Shown: positions 1 to 8,931 of the stretch, piece by piece | How the letters are laid out: each line of letters begins with the position of its first letter | Numbering within the stretch: the first letter of the stretch is position 1 | Translations under genes and position numbers: made by a program | The notes under the pieces: model-generated | Told to the model about the DNA's origin: nothing | Databases searched by the model: none | The model's input: only the letters and a program-made list of their open reading frames with translations | From: Halogranum amylolyticum | Lineage (GTDB): Archaea > Halobacteriota > Halobacteria > Halobacteriales > Haloferacaceae | Direction of reading: 5' to 3' | DNA: 64,000 bases | Assembly: GCF_900110465.1 (NCBI RefSeq) | Contig: NZ_FODV01000001.1 | Coordinates: 62,001-126,000 of the forward strand

Positions 1-72
1 GTGATCCCGTTTATTTACGGGGCCGTCTTTAGCCGTGAGCAGATCAGAGACGTGTCTGAGACAACTGTGTAG
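1..72 (+). pseudogene. possible 3' fragment of a TFB-like transcription factor (partial at window edge)
   Basis: The frame is open from the left edge and ends at a TAG at 70-72. Its last residues (REQIRDVSETTV) resemble the C-terminal helix-turn-helix of archaeal TFB (usually ...VSEVTIRNRY...). Directly after the TAG the same frame continues with RSYGERF, as the family would, so the TAG may be a premature stop. This is a match by eye on about 30 residues, and the upstream part lies outside the window. It could equally be the end of an unrelated protein. Confidence 0.3.
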
Positions 73-431
73 CGTTCTTACGGCGAGCGATTCCGTCTAC
101 GTCGTCGCCGTCGGTGGTCCGCCTCGTGTTCTTTCTCATTCGTGGTTGAGGTAGAGATGGTCTGATAGGGGATGGGCTGACCCCGCTTCGACAACCTGAC
201 AGTCTCACACGCGTATCTGCATTTGACGACAGTGATCAGCCGAAACCCGTTGGGGGGAACGCCTCCAACTGCAGTCGTGGAGAACTTCTTGTAGCGGCAT
301 CTCTGGCAGGCCGCGTTCGTCCTCTTTGAGGGGGGTTCAGTGTGCTCGTGTCGGTGTTGTGCGTGCCGAGCAACGTACCGATACCCACATGTGTTAACAA
401 CTCTCATAGAGATGGAGGAGAAACTGGTGGT

Positions 432-1916
432 ATGGACTGGGTGGATACGGTCCGACGAACCCGGAAGGCTGCGATCCACGATGAGTTCGATCGGCGAGTG
501 TCGTCGCAAGCGGCGTCACTTCGCGAGGCGCTTGCGGCCGGGAACTTTGACGGCGAATTCACGCTTGGACTGGAACTCGAGGGATACGCCGTCGACACCG
601 ACGGTCGGCTTGTCACGATTCCGGACGCGGTCTTCGAGACTGGCTGTCAGCGCGAACTCGGCCAGCATAACGCCGAGGTGAATACACCAGCGACGACCTT
701 TGATCCGGCAGGCATCACAGAACAGGCGCGGAGTCTCAACGAGCGCGTTGGGATCCTCCGAGATGAACTCGCAGACTACGACTACAGGTTCGTCACTGAC
801 GGCATGTGGACGCTCGGACCACCACAGGGCGCACTTGCGTACCTGACGGCCGCCCACGAGGTTGCAGGACAGCAAATCCCGAGCAATCTCTCATCTGCGG
901 CTCGGTACTACGCACTTGACGCCGACATCACTGCTGGGGGCCCGGTCGAACTGTCGCTCCCTGGGTGTCAGCGGACGTTTTCGTCGATTCTCGTCGAGTC
1001 GCTGGCGACGTCGATGCAGGTCCACATTCAGCCACCCATGGGAGAGTTTGCGCAGTACTTCACTCTCGCAGTGCGGACGCTCGGACCGATGCTCGCGCTG
1101 GCGGCGAACGCACCGTTTCTGCCACCGAGTCTGTACACCGATCCTGCACCTGAGACAGTACTGGATGCAGGCGTTGAACTCCGTGTGGCGGTCTTCGAGT
1201 CGATGAACGTTCGCGAGCCGGGGAAAGTGCGTCTCCCGGCTGATATTGAGCACCCTGTCGATGCGGTCGACTGCATCGTTGCAGACCGACGGTGTGCGCC
1301 GTATCTCCGAGAGTGGGTCGAGGACGGTCCTCGAGAGGGCTTCATCGACGACCACTGGGAGTTCCTCCACAAGCAAGGGACCTTCTGGCGGTGGGTTCGG
1401 CCTGTATTCGGACCAACGGGGCCGCGTCTCGAATATCGGGTGTTGGCCGCCCAGCCAAGTACTGAGGGCGTCATCGCGTTCCAAGCGCTTCTGGCAGGGG
1501 TTCTCCACGGGCTCGTTGTCACCGACCACCCGCTTGCTGAACTGCCGTGGGAAGTGACTCACGACTCGTTTTATGCGGCCGCTCGCGATGGATTCGATGC
1601 CACCCTCGCGTGGGTGACCCAGGCAGGTGAGCGAACTAACGATCCCCGAGTCATCTATCCAGAACTGTTCGACATTGCACGTGTTGGACTGCGAGATCGG
1701 GGATTTGAGACGGAACGAATCAACGAGTTGGTGGGACCGCTCGAGGAACGGTGGGCGACCCAAACATCCCCAAGTGTCTGGAAGCGTGAGCAGGTTCGCG
1801 ACCGACTTGACGATGGGACTGCTCTCTCGACGGCCATCGAAGCGATGCAACGTGCGTACATCGAGCGATGTTGTGTGAACGACCCGTTCGCCGAATGGGA
1901 AGCTACCCACGACTGA
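432..1916 (+). CDS. glutamate-cysteine ligase family 2 (GCS2) protein, GshA-like
   Basis: Carboxylate-amine ligase of the GCS2 family, which joins glutamate to an amine such as cysteine using ATP. The family's acidic metal-binding strand is seen at residues 44-55 (TLGLELEGYAVD), followed by the NAEVNTPATTFD segment and SMQVHIQPP in the core. At 494 aa it is longer than the short haloarchaeal GshA type, so the acceptor substrate is uncertain. I chose the ATG at 432, which has a GGAGG about 13 bases upstream; the frame is open to 342 but that extension looks non-coding. The stop codon lies inside the small palindrome 1907-1924, so the last residues may have been replaced by a mobile-element end. 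Confidence 0.75.
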   Translation: MDWVDTVRRTRKAAIHDEFDRRVSSQAASLREALAAGNFDGEFTLGLELEGYAVDTDGRLVTIPDAVFETGCQRELGQHNAEVNTPATTFDPAGITEQARSLNERVGILRDELADYDYRFVTDGMWTLGPPQGALAYLTAAHEVAGQQIPSNLSSAARYYALDADITAGGPVELSLPGCQRTFSSILVESLATSMQVHIQPPMGEFAQYFTLAVRTLGPMLALAANAPFLPPSLYTDPAPETVLDAGVELRVAVFESMNVREPGKVRLPADIEHPVDAVDCIVADRRCAPYLREWVEDGPREGFIDDHWEFLHKQGTFWRWVRPVFGPTGPRLEYRVLAAQPSTEGVIAFQALLAGVLHGLVVTDHPLAELPWEVTHDSFYAAARDGFDATLAWVTQAGERTNDPRVIYPELFDIARVGLRDRGFETERINELVGPLEERWATQTSPSVWKREQVRDRLDDGTALSTAIEAMQRAYIERCCVNDPFAEWEATHD

Positions 1917-2580
1917 AATCGTGGCCTGTCCCCCGCACGACGCGATTTCCAACCCCGACTCGATGACTCGTGGGTGGAGAGAGGGACACCCACCCTCCGC
2001 TGCGAATAACACACGTTTTGTCTCACGCTGCGTTTTCTGATTCGCTGAGGCGAGCGTGTCGTCCACTTTCAGTATCGGTGGCTCGAGTGCCCCGATTCCG
2101 AGGGTCGACTTACTCTCGACCCGATACGGGCGACATGTTCTGCCTCCCATGTCGTACTTTGAAACACGAGTCACAGGGAGCCCCCGTCGCCGTGCTCCGT
2201 GCGGCGTTCTACCCGATCCCGACTGACGAGGGCGTGCAGCCGCAGCGCGCGTCGTCGCTGTTCTCCGAGACGGCCGGTACGGTCTTCGAGCGGGTGTGGG
2301 AAGGCGAAGCCTCACAGATGCGCTGACCCCACGGAAATTCAACTCGAGAAGTTGAGACTGAAGTGATCCATCACGTCCCGATAACAACTTCTCGCGGGAC
2401 AGCGGATCCTCGGAGGCGACGATAAGCAAACGTCCCACGGGGTTGAGTCACGGACAATCGGCTCTGAAGAGCGGGACGGTGACCCAGAATGAGCCTCTGC
2501 CATGACGCCAGAAGGGCAGTGCCACGCTCAAGCCCCTTCCTCCAACGTGAGCGTCAGCGAGCATTGGGGCGGAAAAGGTG
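1899..2580 (+). mobile_element. degenerate IS1341/TnpB-type element remnant with ωRNA-like right end
   Basis: The 637 bases between the GCS2 gene and the next gene hold no convincing protein. The left border has a palindrome CCACGA-ctgaaa-TCGTGG (1907-1924) of the kind found at haloarchaeal IS200/IS605 ends. The right border (2532-2580) has an outer stem GCCCC...GGGGC enclosing a GAGCG...GCGAGC core, the layout of IS1341-type right ends that also encode the TnpB guide RNA. The stops of both flanking genes (1914-1916 and 2554-2556) lie inside these borders, as expected if the element inserted there and then decayed. No intact tnpA or tnpB was found. Confidence 0.45.
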
Positions 2581-2751
2581 ATTCTGTCGTCGGAAATACA
2601 CAACCAGAACTGCAGTTGCTGCAATCACCGACACGAGGACACCGAGCACTGCGGCGACCTGTGTGGCGGAGGCCTCAAAATGAGCGAACAACGAAACGGT
2701 CAGGAGAAATGCGAGCGAAACCGCCGCGATCGCCGTCCGTTTCGGAGTCAT
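2554..2751 (-). CDS. small two-pass membrane protein
   Basis: A 65-residue hypothetical protein with two clear membrane segments, about residues 8-26 (IAAVSLAFLLTVSLF) and 32-53 (VAAVLGVLVSVIAATAVLVVY), separated by a short loop. The N-terminus starts MTPKR, which suits a cytoplasmic start. The upstream DNA (2755-2810) is AT-rich and promoter-like. The last residues (FRPNAR) are encoded by the TnpB-type scar, so the original C-terminus may be lost. I do not recognise the family. Confidence 0.6.
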   Translation of the reverse strand: MTPKRTAIAAVSLAFLLTVSLFAHFEASATQVAAVLGVLVSVIAATAVLVVYFRRQNHLFRPNAR

Positions 2752-2840
2752 ATTTTCAATACACAGCTATCACATAAATATTCTATCAAGAAGAAACTAG
2801 TAACATAGTTTGCCGTTTGATGAGTCGGTCGAGTGTCTGA

Positions 2841-3005
2841 ATTGACGTCCATCACGCGTACGAACTGATCCGCGAAGAGGTGTATATCGAACAGCCATCT
2901 CTCGGAGAGACGCCTGATCGACTGTTACACCGCAACCTGTCTGATACCGACCGGGCAAAGGACGAATCGACAGATTGCGCTCTTAATATACCACCTTGTA
3001 TATGA
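2841..3005 (+). pseudogene. possible gene fragment, unknown family
   Basis: A 54-codon open stretch without a start codon, preceded in frame by a TGA at 2838. The translation (ELIREEVYIEQPSLGETPD...) has the acidic composition of haloarchaeal proteins and may be a decayed 3' end. An ATG at 3002 overlaps its stop and opens a 42-codon frame that looks random. There is no family assignment. The rest of 2755-3247 shows nothing coding. Confidence 0.2.
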
Positions 3006-3247
3006 AAGTGTATTGGTTCGGGCGAGATCCGACTGTATTCATCGCGTTCGGAGACAGAGAAGAACACGAGAGTGACAAACCAACGCTTAGTTTGCGTTGT
3101 TTCAGGTTTCACGAGAGACCCGCTTCGTGAGTGAGGTAACTTACGTCTTCTCGCTCGCTGAGCGATCAGCTCGCGATCAAGATCCAAGAATATCATATTT
3201 TTCCAGAGACAATACATTCATATTCTGTGATAAAACACTGTGAATAG

Positions 3248-3802
3248 ATGCCATCTCCGTTTCAGTCTCTCTCTGGAGCTGCTCCTGACTCACTTGAGCG
3301 CACAGATCTCTATGACGCTCTTTCGAGTGAGCGACGGCAGATTGCCCTTGAACATCTGCACTCGCATATTGGCCCACTCTCAGTCCAGGACCTCGCTGCG
3401 TATGTCGCAAGCGTCGAGACGGGTGAGTCACCCCCACCGAAGGATGATCAGCGAAGCGTCCATATTGCGCTTCACCAGACGCATCTCCCAAAGTTGGATC
3501 AGCTAGGTCTCCTTGAGTACGACCAAGACGCTGGGGTGGTTCGCCCATTATATACTGACGACGTAACCGCCTACCTCGAAGTCGTCCCCGATGAAGAGTT
3601 TTCGTGGGGAGAGTACTACCTGGGGCTGGCGATCCTTGCACTAACAGTCCAACTTGTGGGGTGGGTCAGCGGTCCCGCTGTGACTTTTCTCTCAGCAGGG
3701 AGTGTCACAACGGCGCTGTTGCTTCTCATCGCTGGGTCGGCACTGTATCAGATCCTCACACAGCGACGGCTGATCCGAGGGGAAAAGCAACCGCATCAGT
3801 GA
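3248..3802 (+). CDS. DUF7344-type membrane-anchored wHTH protein
   Basis: 184 aa. Residues about 20-110 form the haloarchaeal DUF7344 winged-helix-like domain (DLYDALSSERRQIALEHL..., then HLPKLDQLGLLEYD). This is followed by two hydrophobic helices (about 122-142 and 147-167) and a basic tail (QRRLIRGEK). The layout suggests a cytosolic DNA- or ligand-binding domain anchored to the membrane; regulator status is inferred from the family. An AT-rich TATA-like stretch (TGATAAAAC) lies just upstream. The gene is followed after 42 bases by the methyltransferase gene and may be cotranscribed with it. Confidence 0.7.
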   Translation: MPSPFQSLSGAAPDSLERTDLYDALSSERRQIALEHLHSHIGPLSVQDLAAYVASVETGESPPPKDDQRSVHIALHQTHLPKLDQLGLLEYDQDAGVVRPLYTDDVTAYLEVVPDEEFSWGEYYLGLAILALTVQLVGWVSGPAVTFLSAGSVTTALLLLIAGSALYQILTQRRLIRGEKQPHQ

Positions 3803-3844
3803 GGGAGAATACTCTTTCTGCAGACAACGCTAGACAGAGCTGTC

Positions 3845-4432
3845 ATGATTTCACCGAGTCTAGCTGGTGCAGCCTTTGTCGCCGGTCTACTCGCAGCCGC
3901 CGGCATCTATGCGATGTTACTTGTGACACTTTTGACTGAGAAGCAACTGTGGCCACCTGGTGAGAAATCGTGGGCGTACTATCTCCATTGGTCGCTCGTG
4001 GGTGTGTTCAATCTCTCATTGATCGTCGTTACTGTCACCGACTGGAATTCGTGGGTCCTTCCTCGTCCCGTGACGTTGATCATCGGAGCCATCTGGACCG
4101 CGATTGGGATTGGTATCTTCGTTCGGGGAACGAGCGCGATGCAATCGGCAGAGACGATGGGAGTGACGGGTGCATTGCACACTGAGGGGCCCTATGCCTA
4201 TAGTCGGAACCCACAGTATCTCGGGATGATCGTCGGCATTGCTGGATTTGCGGTCCTTGTGAATTCGCTTTTCGTCGCACTCTTAGCCATCGTGCATATC
4301 GGCTGGGTACTACTCTTACCGCGCGCTGAAGAGCCACATCTCCGTGCCGAATATGGAGAAGACTATCGCGAGTATCGTGAGTGCACACCGCGATTTGTCG
4401 ATGAGCGCACTATTCGCAAGCTACTTCGGTAA
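3845..4432 (+). CDS. isoprenylcysteine carboxyl methyltransferase (ICMT)-like membrane protein
   Basis: 195 aa integral membrane protein with about five hydrophobic segments. The signature of the ICMT/phospholipid methyltransferase superfamily is in its C-terminal half: GPYAYSRNPQYLGM, then a hydrophobic helix, then RAEEPHLRAEYGEDYREYR. In the family this motif binds S-adenosylmethionine and methylates a lipid or an isoprenylated substrate. The substrate here is unknown. It follows the DUF7344 gene in the same direction. Confidence 0.7.
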   Translation: MISPSLAGAAFVAGLLAAAGIYAMLLVTLLTEKQLWPPGEKSWAYYLHWSLVGVFNLSLIVVTVTDWNSWVLPRPVTLIIGAIWTAIGIGIFVRGTSAMQSAETMGVTGALHTEGPYAYSRNPQYLGMIVGIAGFAVLVNSLFVALLAIVHIGWVLLLPRAEEPHLRAEYGEDYREYRECTPRFVDERTIRKLLR

Positions 4433-4474
4433 TAGTCCTGCACCGTATTCGGATCGGCTTGACTTAGTGAGACG

Positions 4475-4678
4475 TTACTGAGAGATGAGTTCGAATCGCC
4501 CGGTAGACAGTTCGAGTGCGAGTTGTTCACGCGGGTAGACGAACTCGTGTTCGTCAGTCGTCATCCGAACTGCCGTATCGGTGATCTCGGTAACCGTCTG
4601 AACGGATCGTAAGGTTGCATGTTGAAGTGTCGATCCAACGGTGATTGTATCCGATGCGATGTGAATTTCGTTTGTCAT
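4475..4678 (-). CDS. small hypothetical haloarchaeal protein
   Basis: 67 aa, acidic, predicted soluble and rich in beta strand (TITVGSTLQHATLRSVQTVTEI...). No signal peptide, membrane segment or cysteine motif. The ATG at 4678 is followed upstream by an AT-rich stretch (4682-4720) with TATA-like sequence, supporting a real promoter. It converges on the methyltransferase gene, with a 42-base gap. I do not recognise a function. Confidence 0.55.
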   Translation of the reverse strand: MTNEIHIASDTITVGSTLQHATLRSVQTVTEITDTAVRMTTDEHEFVYPREQLALELSTGRFELISQ

Positions 4679-5082
4679 GGTAATAGTGTCAACTCGATTT
4701 TACATATAAGTTTGCTTCGCGTTATCGGATTACTAGCCTAATGACCGCACAACGTGGCATGCGCTCGATCATCGCCGGGATCAGTGGGCAACAACCGTCA
4801 CACTCACACTTGCCGTGATGCATCGTCGGAAGCGACACTCCTACCCCAGTTGAGAGGGGGCCCAAGTCAGGACAAAGTGCACAAGGCAGGTAAGCGGCAA
4901 TCCGCTGGCATCTTTCCTGACTAGAATCGCTTGAGATGAGATCTTGACTGTTCTGGCTCTCGAAAGCAAGAGACTCATGTCGCTGACGGCGGGGTGAGTC
5001 AGATACTTCCTATCCCATCCCACCCCTCTCTGGAGGCGGATTCGAAGGGCGGGTGGAAAGTCGATTACGGAAGTTCAAGGAG

Positions 5083-5115
5083 AAAGCCCCGTGCTTTAGC
5101 GCGGGGAAGATGTCA
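5083..5115 (+). mobile_element. IS1341/TnpB-type right-end scar
   Basis: An 8-bp GC stem with a TTTA loop (CCCCGTGC-ttta-GCGCGGGG, 5087-5106) followed by AAGATGTC. This is the standard haloarchaeal IS1341 (TnpB) right terminus. The upstream 300 bases may contain a decayed tnpB 3' end but no frame is convincing. It lies about 70 bases before the TBP gene. Confidence 0.55.
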
Positions 5116-5183
5116 ATCAGAATACGTTCTCGAACGGTGATGTCCACAACATCACTAAGTGCGCGTGTCCGTAACCACGTTCT

Positions 5184-5744
5184 ATGTCACATGGACGTGA
5201 TTCTCTTGAGGTCCAGAATGTCGTTGCCTCCACTGCACTCGGTCAAGAATTGGATTTAGAGTCACTATCGCTCGATTTGGCCGGTTCTGACTACAATCCC
5301 GATAACTTCCCAGGATTGGTTTATCGAACACAATCCCCTAAGGCTGCGAATCTGATCTTCCGCTCTGGGAAAATCGTCTGTACGGGCGCCAGTAGCGTTG
5401 CCGATGTCACCCGTGCACTCGATAGCCTTTTTGACGAACTTGAGGAGCTCGGGATTCCTATTGAAAACCGAGAGGAGGCGACGATTCAGAACATTGTCTC
5501 GAGTGCAGATTTAGGGACATCGCTCAATCTGAATGCGCTGGCCATTGGCCTTGGCCTCGAAAACATCGAATACGAACCCGAGCAGTTCCCCGGGCTCGTC
5601 TATCGGATTGATGACCCGAAAGTCGTCGTGTTGCTGTTTGGCTCTGGGAAGATCGTCATCACTGGTGCAAAGGCAGTTGCAGATGCGGAGGCGGCTGTCG
5701 ACGTCGTGACCGAGCGGATCGAGGAGCTTGGCTTGTTCGGATGA
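5184..5744 (+). CDS. tbp: TATA-box-binding protein (TBP) paralogue
   Basis: 186 aa archaeal TBP, the general factor that binds promoter TATA boxes and recruits TFB and RNA polymerase. The two tandem saddle repeats are plain: residues about 8-92 and 99-182, each with the FPGLVYR...F.SGKIV.TGA core. Acidic residues follow the second repeat, as in other archaea. Haloarchaea often carry several TBPs; this copy sits among mobile-element scars, so it is likely an accessory paralogue rather than the housekeeping one. The ATG at 5184 gives the normal family length. Confidence 0.93.
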   Translation: MSHGRDSLEVQNVVASTALGQELDLESLSLDLAGSDYNPDNFPGLVYRTQSPKAANLIFRSGKIVCTGASSVADVTRALDSLFDELEELGIPIENREEATIQNIVSSADLGTSLNLNALAIGLGLENIEYEPEQFPGLVYRIDDPKVVVLLFGSGKIVITGAKAVADAEAAVDVVTERIEELGLFG

Positions 5745-6175
5745 GAGAACTCCCACAGAGAACACGTACTTCTCTGTCGGGGGAGCCACACCCCTCATTC
5801 TAAGTGAAAATCGCTCGATTTCGGCGGGCTAAGAGCGTCTCTACGAATGTTGTTTTTCCACCAAAAGACAGTCCGACCTGAACACAACAGAAGACCATCT
5901 CTACTGTTGTACTGGGAGACACACCATCGTTTCCAGTAGTGCCAGCCCTCGAGGAGTGTCGCGGAAGCCTGCAACGCCTGTGGAGACTGCGACTCAGCTG
6001 TTCGGCCTGCTTTTTCTAGAAGTGCGGTCTGCATGCTCGTCTAGAAGTAAAACGAACAACAGGCCAGCTGTGTTCCACTCGTACTGAATCTCAGTGTCGA
6101 AAATAGTGGAAGCCAACAACCCGGCCCTCGCTCCTCGCAGCGCAAATCAAATTTCGGTCGTCACTCTGGGTGAGA
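5745..6175. other. intergenic region without a supported gene
   Basis: 431 bases with no convincing coding frame. A minus-strand frame at 5795-6034 reads ...LLLCSGRTVFWWKNNIRRD... and could be a decayed transposase piece, but I cannot assign a family. Nothing else is seen. Confidence 0.4.
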
Positions 6176-7075
6176 CTACACGTAGTCGCCTTCTGATTCG
6201 TACACTGAGGGATCGTCTTTGAATCTGTGAGCAATCTCTTCTAACGTTTTGAACGCAGCGTTCTCGTGGCCTTTGACGTATTGGATAAACTCCTCGAGAT
6301 GAGAGATCATGTGAGGGAGTCCATGGAGGTCGGGATGAATCGTGAAGGTGTAGACGCCAGCGCCGCGGCGGTTATACAGGAAGTCGAACTGACGCTTGTA
6401 ATACTGCTCGTACATCATTGCAGGATCCTTGTAGCCAGCGTGGTACAACGGCTGTTTGATGAACAGCATCGGAGGAATATCGTCGCGATACCAGCTGATC
6501 GGAATTTCGACGATATCGGTTTCGTCGCCGTACTCGTAGGGTTCCATCCAGGTCTCGGCGTCCTGTTCGTACTCAATCTTCTTCCAGGAGTCCCCCTTTC
6601 GCATCCACGTCGGCTCGAATTCGGTCTCCATGAGACTGCTGTCATAGAGGAAGTCGTGTTTCTCGACGAGGTCGGGTGTGTTTTCGCTGAATTCCCACCA
6701 GCTGGCGCGGTGCCCGACTGGTTTCTCTCCCGTGACGTCTTTGATGAGGTCGATCGAGGCTTCGATGATTTCGTCTTCTTGCTCACGAGCGAGGTCGGTC
6801 GGGTTTTCGTGCGAGTATCCGTGCACACCGATTTCGTGACCCCCGGCAGCGACTGCATCTACTTCGTCGCGGAACGTCTCGATTGTATGACCGGGAATAA
6901 ACCAAGACGTGTCGATTCCTTGGTCCTCGAATAGTTGCACTAATCGAGGGATGCCTTCTTTCCCAGCAGAGAGCCCACGTGAGAGATCTGCAGGAGAGTC
7001 CGCCCCACCATACGACCCAAGCCATCCAGCGACACAGTCTGCATCGACACCGATTGCCACGTCAATTTTGCTCAT
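6176..7075 (-). CDS. polysaccharide deacetylase-family (NodB-fold) hydrolase, PgdA / cyclic-imidase type
   Basis: 299 aa, soluble, no signal peptide. The NodB-fold metal site is visible: IGVDAD (residues 8-13) supplies the Asp, and GHEIGVHGYSHEN (about 80-92) the two His ligands. FTIHPDLHG near residue 245 is the usual C-terminal His motif. Length and lack of secretion fit the cytosolic PgdA/cyclic imide hydrolase branch rather than cell-wall deacetylases. That branch includes imidases that open cyclic imides to half-amides. Neighbouring asparaginase and nitrilase genes favour a C-N hydrolysis role. It is divergent from the asparaginase gene. Confidence 0.8.
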   Translation of the reverse strand: MSKIDVAIGVDADCVAGWLGSYGGADSPADLSRGLSAGKEGIPRLVQLFEDQGIDTSWFIPGHTIETFRDEVDAVAAGGHEIGVHGYSHENPTDLAREQEDEIIEASIDLIKDVTGEKPVGHRASWWEFSENTPDLVEKHDFLYDSSLMETEFEPTWMRKGDSWKKIEYEQDAETWMEPYEYGDETDIVEIPISWYRDDIPPMLFIKQPLYHAGYKDPAMMYEQYYKRQFDFLYNRRGAGVYTFTIHPDLHGLPHMISHLEEFIQYVKGHENAAFKTLEEIAHRFKDDPSVYESEGDYV

Positions 7076-7221
7076 GATGTGTGCACGGTTCTTCTCTCGA
7101 CAGAATCATAACGATAGTTGAGCCAGAAATCCTTGCTCGTATTGACAGATATTGGTGGTTCGCTCTCTCTGTCGCTGCCATCTCCCACAGACTATTGTCA
7201 GTGTAATGTGATCATCGAACG

Positions 7222-8226
7222 ATGCGACCGAGTATCTCGATTTTAGGGACTGGTGGAACGATCGCAAGTACCCAAACCGCGAGTGGAGCAACACCGAGCA
7301 AACGAAGCGAGGAACTCGTGTCTGCAATCCCTCAACTGAATGAGTATGCGGATTTGACGGTCCGTGAGGTTGTGCAGCGACCAAGCTTCACGATGGATTT
7401 CGAAGCAGTTGACGAACTCCGAGAGGCAATTCGTCAGGAAATCGAGAACGGGGTAAACGGAGTCATTGTCACGCACGGGACTGATACGATGGAAGAGTCT
7501 GCGTATCTGCTCGATTTGACGCTCGAGAGTGACGTGCCGGTGGTTTTCACGGGTGCACAGCGATCGGCTGATGAACTGAGCGCCGACGGACCGTCGAATC
7601 TCATGACGGCAGTGCGATTGCTTACTGACGAGCGACTTCTCGCAGCGGGTGGTGTGTATATCGCCTTCGACGAAAAGCTTCATGCGGCCCGTGACGTCAC
7701 GAAACGACACACTCACGCCCTTGATACGTTCTCTTCACCCGACAAAGGCCCAATTGCAGTCCTCACTCGTGAGACAATTCGGATGTATCGGTCACCGGGG
7801 AGCTATTCGGATTCGCTTGAGCTTGAGGATGTTGACGCACCTGCGACCGTCCGGACAGTCAAATCTGGGCTTGGTGTCGACAGTGCACAACTCGAGGATG
7901 CGATCGCAGCAGACGTCGATGGAATCGTACTCGAGGGAACAGGGTTAGGAAATGCGACCACGTCGCTCGGGAATGTCGTCGAGCAAGCGATTGATGCGGG
8001 GATTCCAGTTGTTGTCACATCTCGCTGCTATGCTGGCTCGACAGCGCCAGTGTATGGGACTGCTGGTGGTGGACAGACGCTTGCTTCTCACGGCGCTCGC
8101 CACGGTGATGATCTCTCGACACATAAGGCACGGTTGAAGCTACAATTAGTTCTCGCGCAGACTGAGACTCCAACATCACTCGATCGGTATTTCGGCGCCT
8201 CAACGTACGATTCACAGCAAAAGTGA
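7222..8226 (+). CDS. L-asparaginase (type I/II family)
   Basis: 334 aa. Hydrolyses asparagine (or a related amide) to aspartate plus ammonia. Both catalytic threonine motifs are intact: GTGGTIAS at residues 9-16 (Thr13) and VTHGTDTMEE at 83-92 (Thr87-Asp88). AQRSADELSADGPSNL follows as in the family. No signal peptide is seen, so it is cytoplasmic. It is divergent from the NodB-fold gene with a 146-base shared promoter region and converges on the Lrp gene. Confidence 0.9.
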   Translation: MRPSISILGTGGTIASTQTASGATPSKRSEELVSAIPQLNEYADLTVREVVQRPSFTMDFEAVDELREAIRQEIENGVNGVIVTHGTDTMEESAYLLDLTLESDVPVVFTGAQRSADELSADGPSNLMTAVRLLTDERLLAAGGVYIAFDEKLHAARDVTKRHTHALDTFSSPDKGPIAVLTRETIRMYRSPGSYSDSLELEDVDAPATVRTVKSGLGVDSAQLEDAIAADVDGIVLEGTGLGNATTSLGNVVEQAIDAGIPVVVTSRCYAGSTAPVYGTAGGGQTLASHGARHGDDLSTHKARLKLQLVLAQTETPTSLDRYFGASTYDSQQK

Positions 8227-8327
8227 GACCGCGATTGTGATCACGACATGCAGGCACGATTGCAACGGCTGATTTCAAACATGACCTCCGAGGGGACTCT
8301 ATTTCCACAGGGTGAATTAGAGAACGT

Positions 8328-8831
8328 TCACTCCCCACTGAAAATCCGCTCGAGATCTTCGTCGTTGTAGTTGACGAGCAGTCGGTTCTCGTCTTTGAAT
8401 GTCCGAAGAACGATATTCGTCGTCGAGTTTTCGATACCCTCAGTCTGGATAATCGCTTCCATCAGTCGCTGGAGATGCTCGTGGTCTTTGACGCGCGAGA
8501 GAACGTAAAACGACATCTCACCAAGCATGAAAAACACTCGTTGAACTCCTGAGAGATCCATCAACTTCTCTGCGACTTCTTCGTATCCTGGCCCGGCGTA
8601 CGTCGCGTTGATTTCGGTAATCGCGGTCAGTCCGAGCCCGACTTTTTGCGGATCGAGTTGTGTGATATTTCCAGTAACAATTCCTTGGTCGCGATATTTC
8701 TCCATCCGGTAGTAGATAGTCGACGTACTCACGCCTAGTTCGTCACTCAATTCGTCGACGTCAACGTCCCCGTGTTCGTCAAGTCGGCGAAGAATCTTGA
8801 AGTCAACCTCGTCGAGAGTTACTTCTGTCAT
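8328..8831 (-). CDS. Lrp/AsnC-family transcriptional regulator
   Basis: 167 aa from the ATG at 8831 (an in-frame ATG at 8870 would add 13 residues). N-terminal winged HTH at about residues 5-60 (LDEVDFKILRRLDEHGDVDVDELSDELGVSTSTIYYRMEKY), then the RAM ligand-binding domain with the family's GYEEVAEKL and FYVLSRVKDHEHL segments. It likely senses an amino acid or amide and controls the adjacent asparaginase and nitrilase/CoA operon. That target is inferred from position only. Confidence 0.85.
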   Translation of the reverse strand: MTEVTLDEVDFKILRRLDEHGDVDVDELSDELGVSTSTIYYRMEKYRDQGIVTGNITQLDPQKVGLGLTAITEINATYAGPGYEEVAEKLMDLSGVQRVFFMLGEMSFYVLSRVKDHEHLQRLMEAIIQTEGIENSTTNIVLRTFKDENRLLVNYNDEDLERIFSGE

Positions 8832-8931
8832 ACTTTGTAGTTCAGTCGTTCGGTTGATAATTGCTGGCATAATTTCCGAGATTGGCTATTTGTTTTCAAG
8901 AATATTCCAATACCGCCTGGGTGGTGGCTTG

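Noticed and set aside
891..2438. Long open frame on the minus strand, 515 codons
   Set aside because: Antisense to the GCS2 gene for most of its length; composition basic and Cys/Ser-rich, no family motif.
3177..3641. 154-codon minus-strand frame
   Set aside because: Antisense to the DUF7344 gene and lacking family features.
4475..4510. TTCGAATC, resembling a tRNA T-loop
   Set aside because: Lies in the 3' end of a small gene; no acceptor, D or anticodon arms around it.
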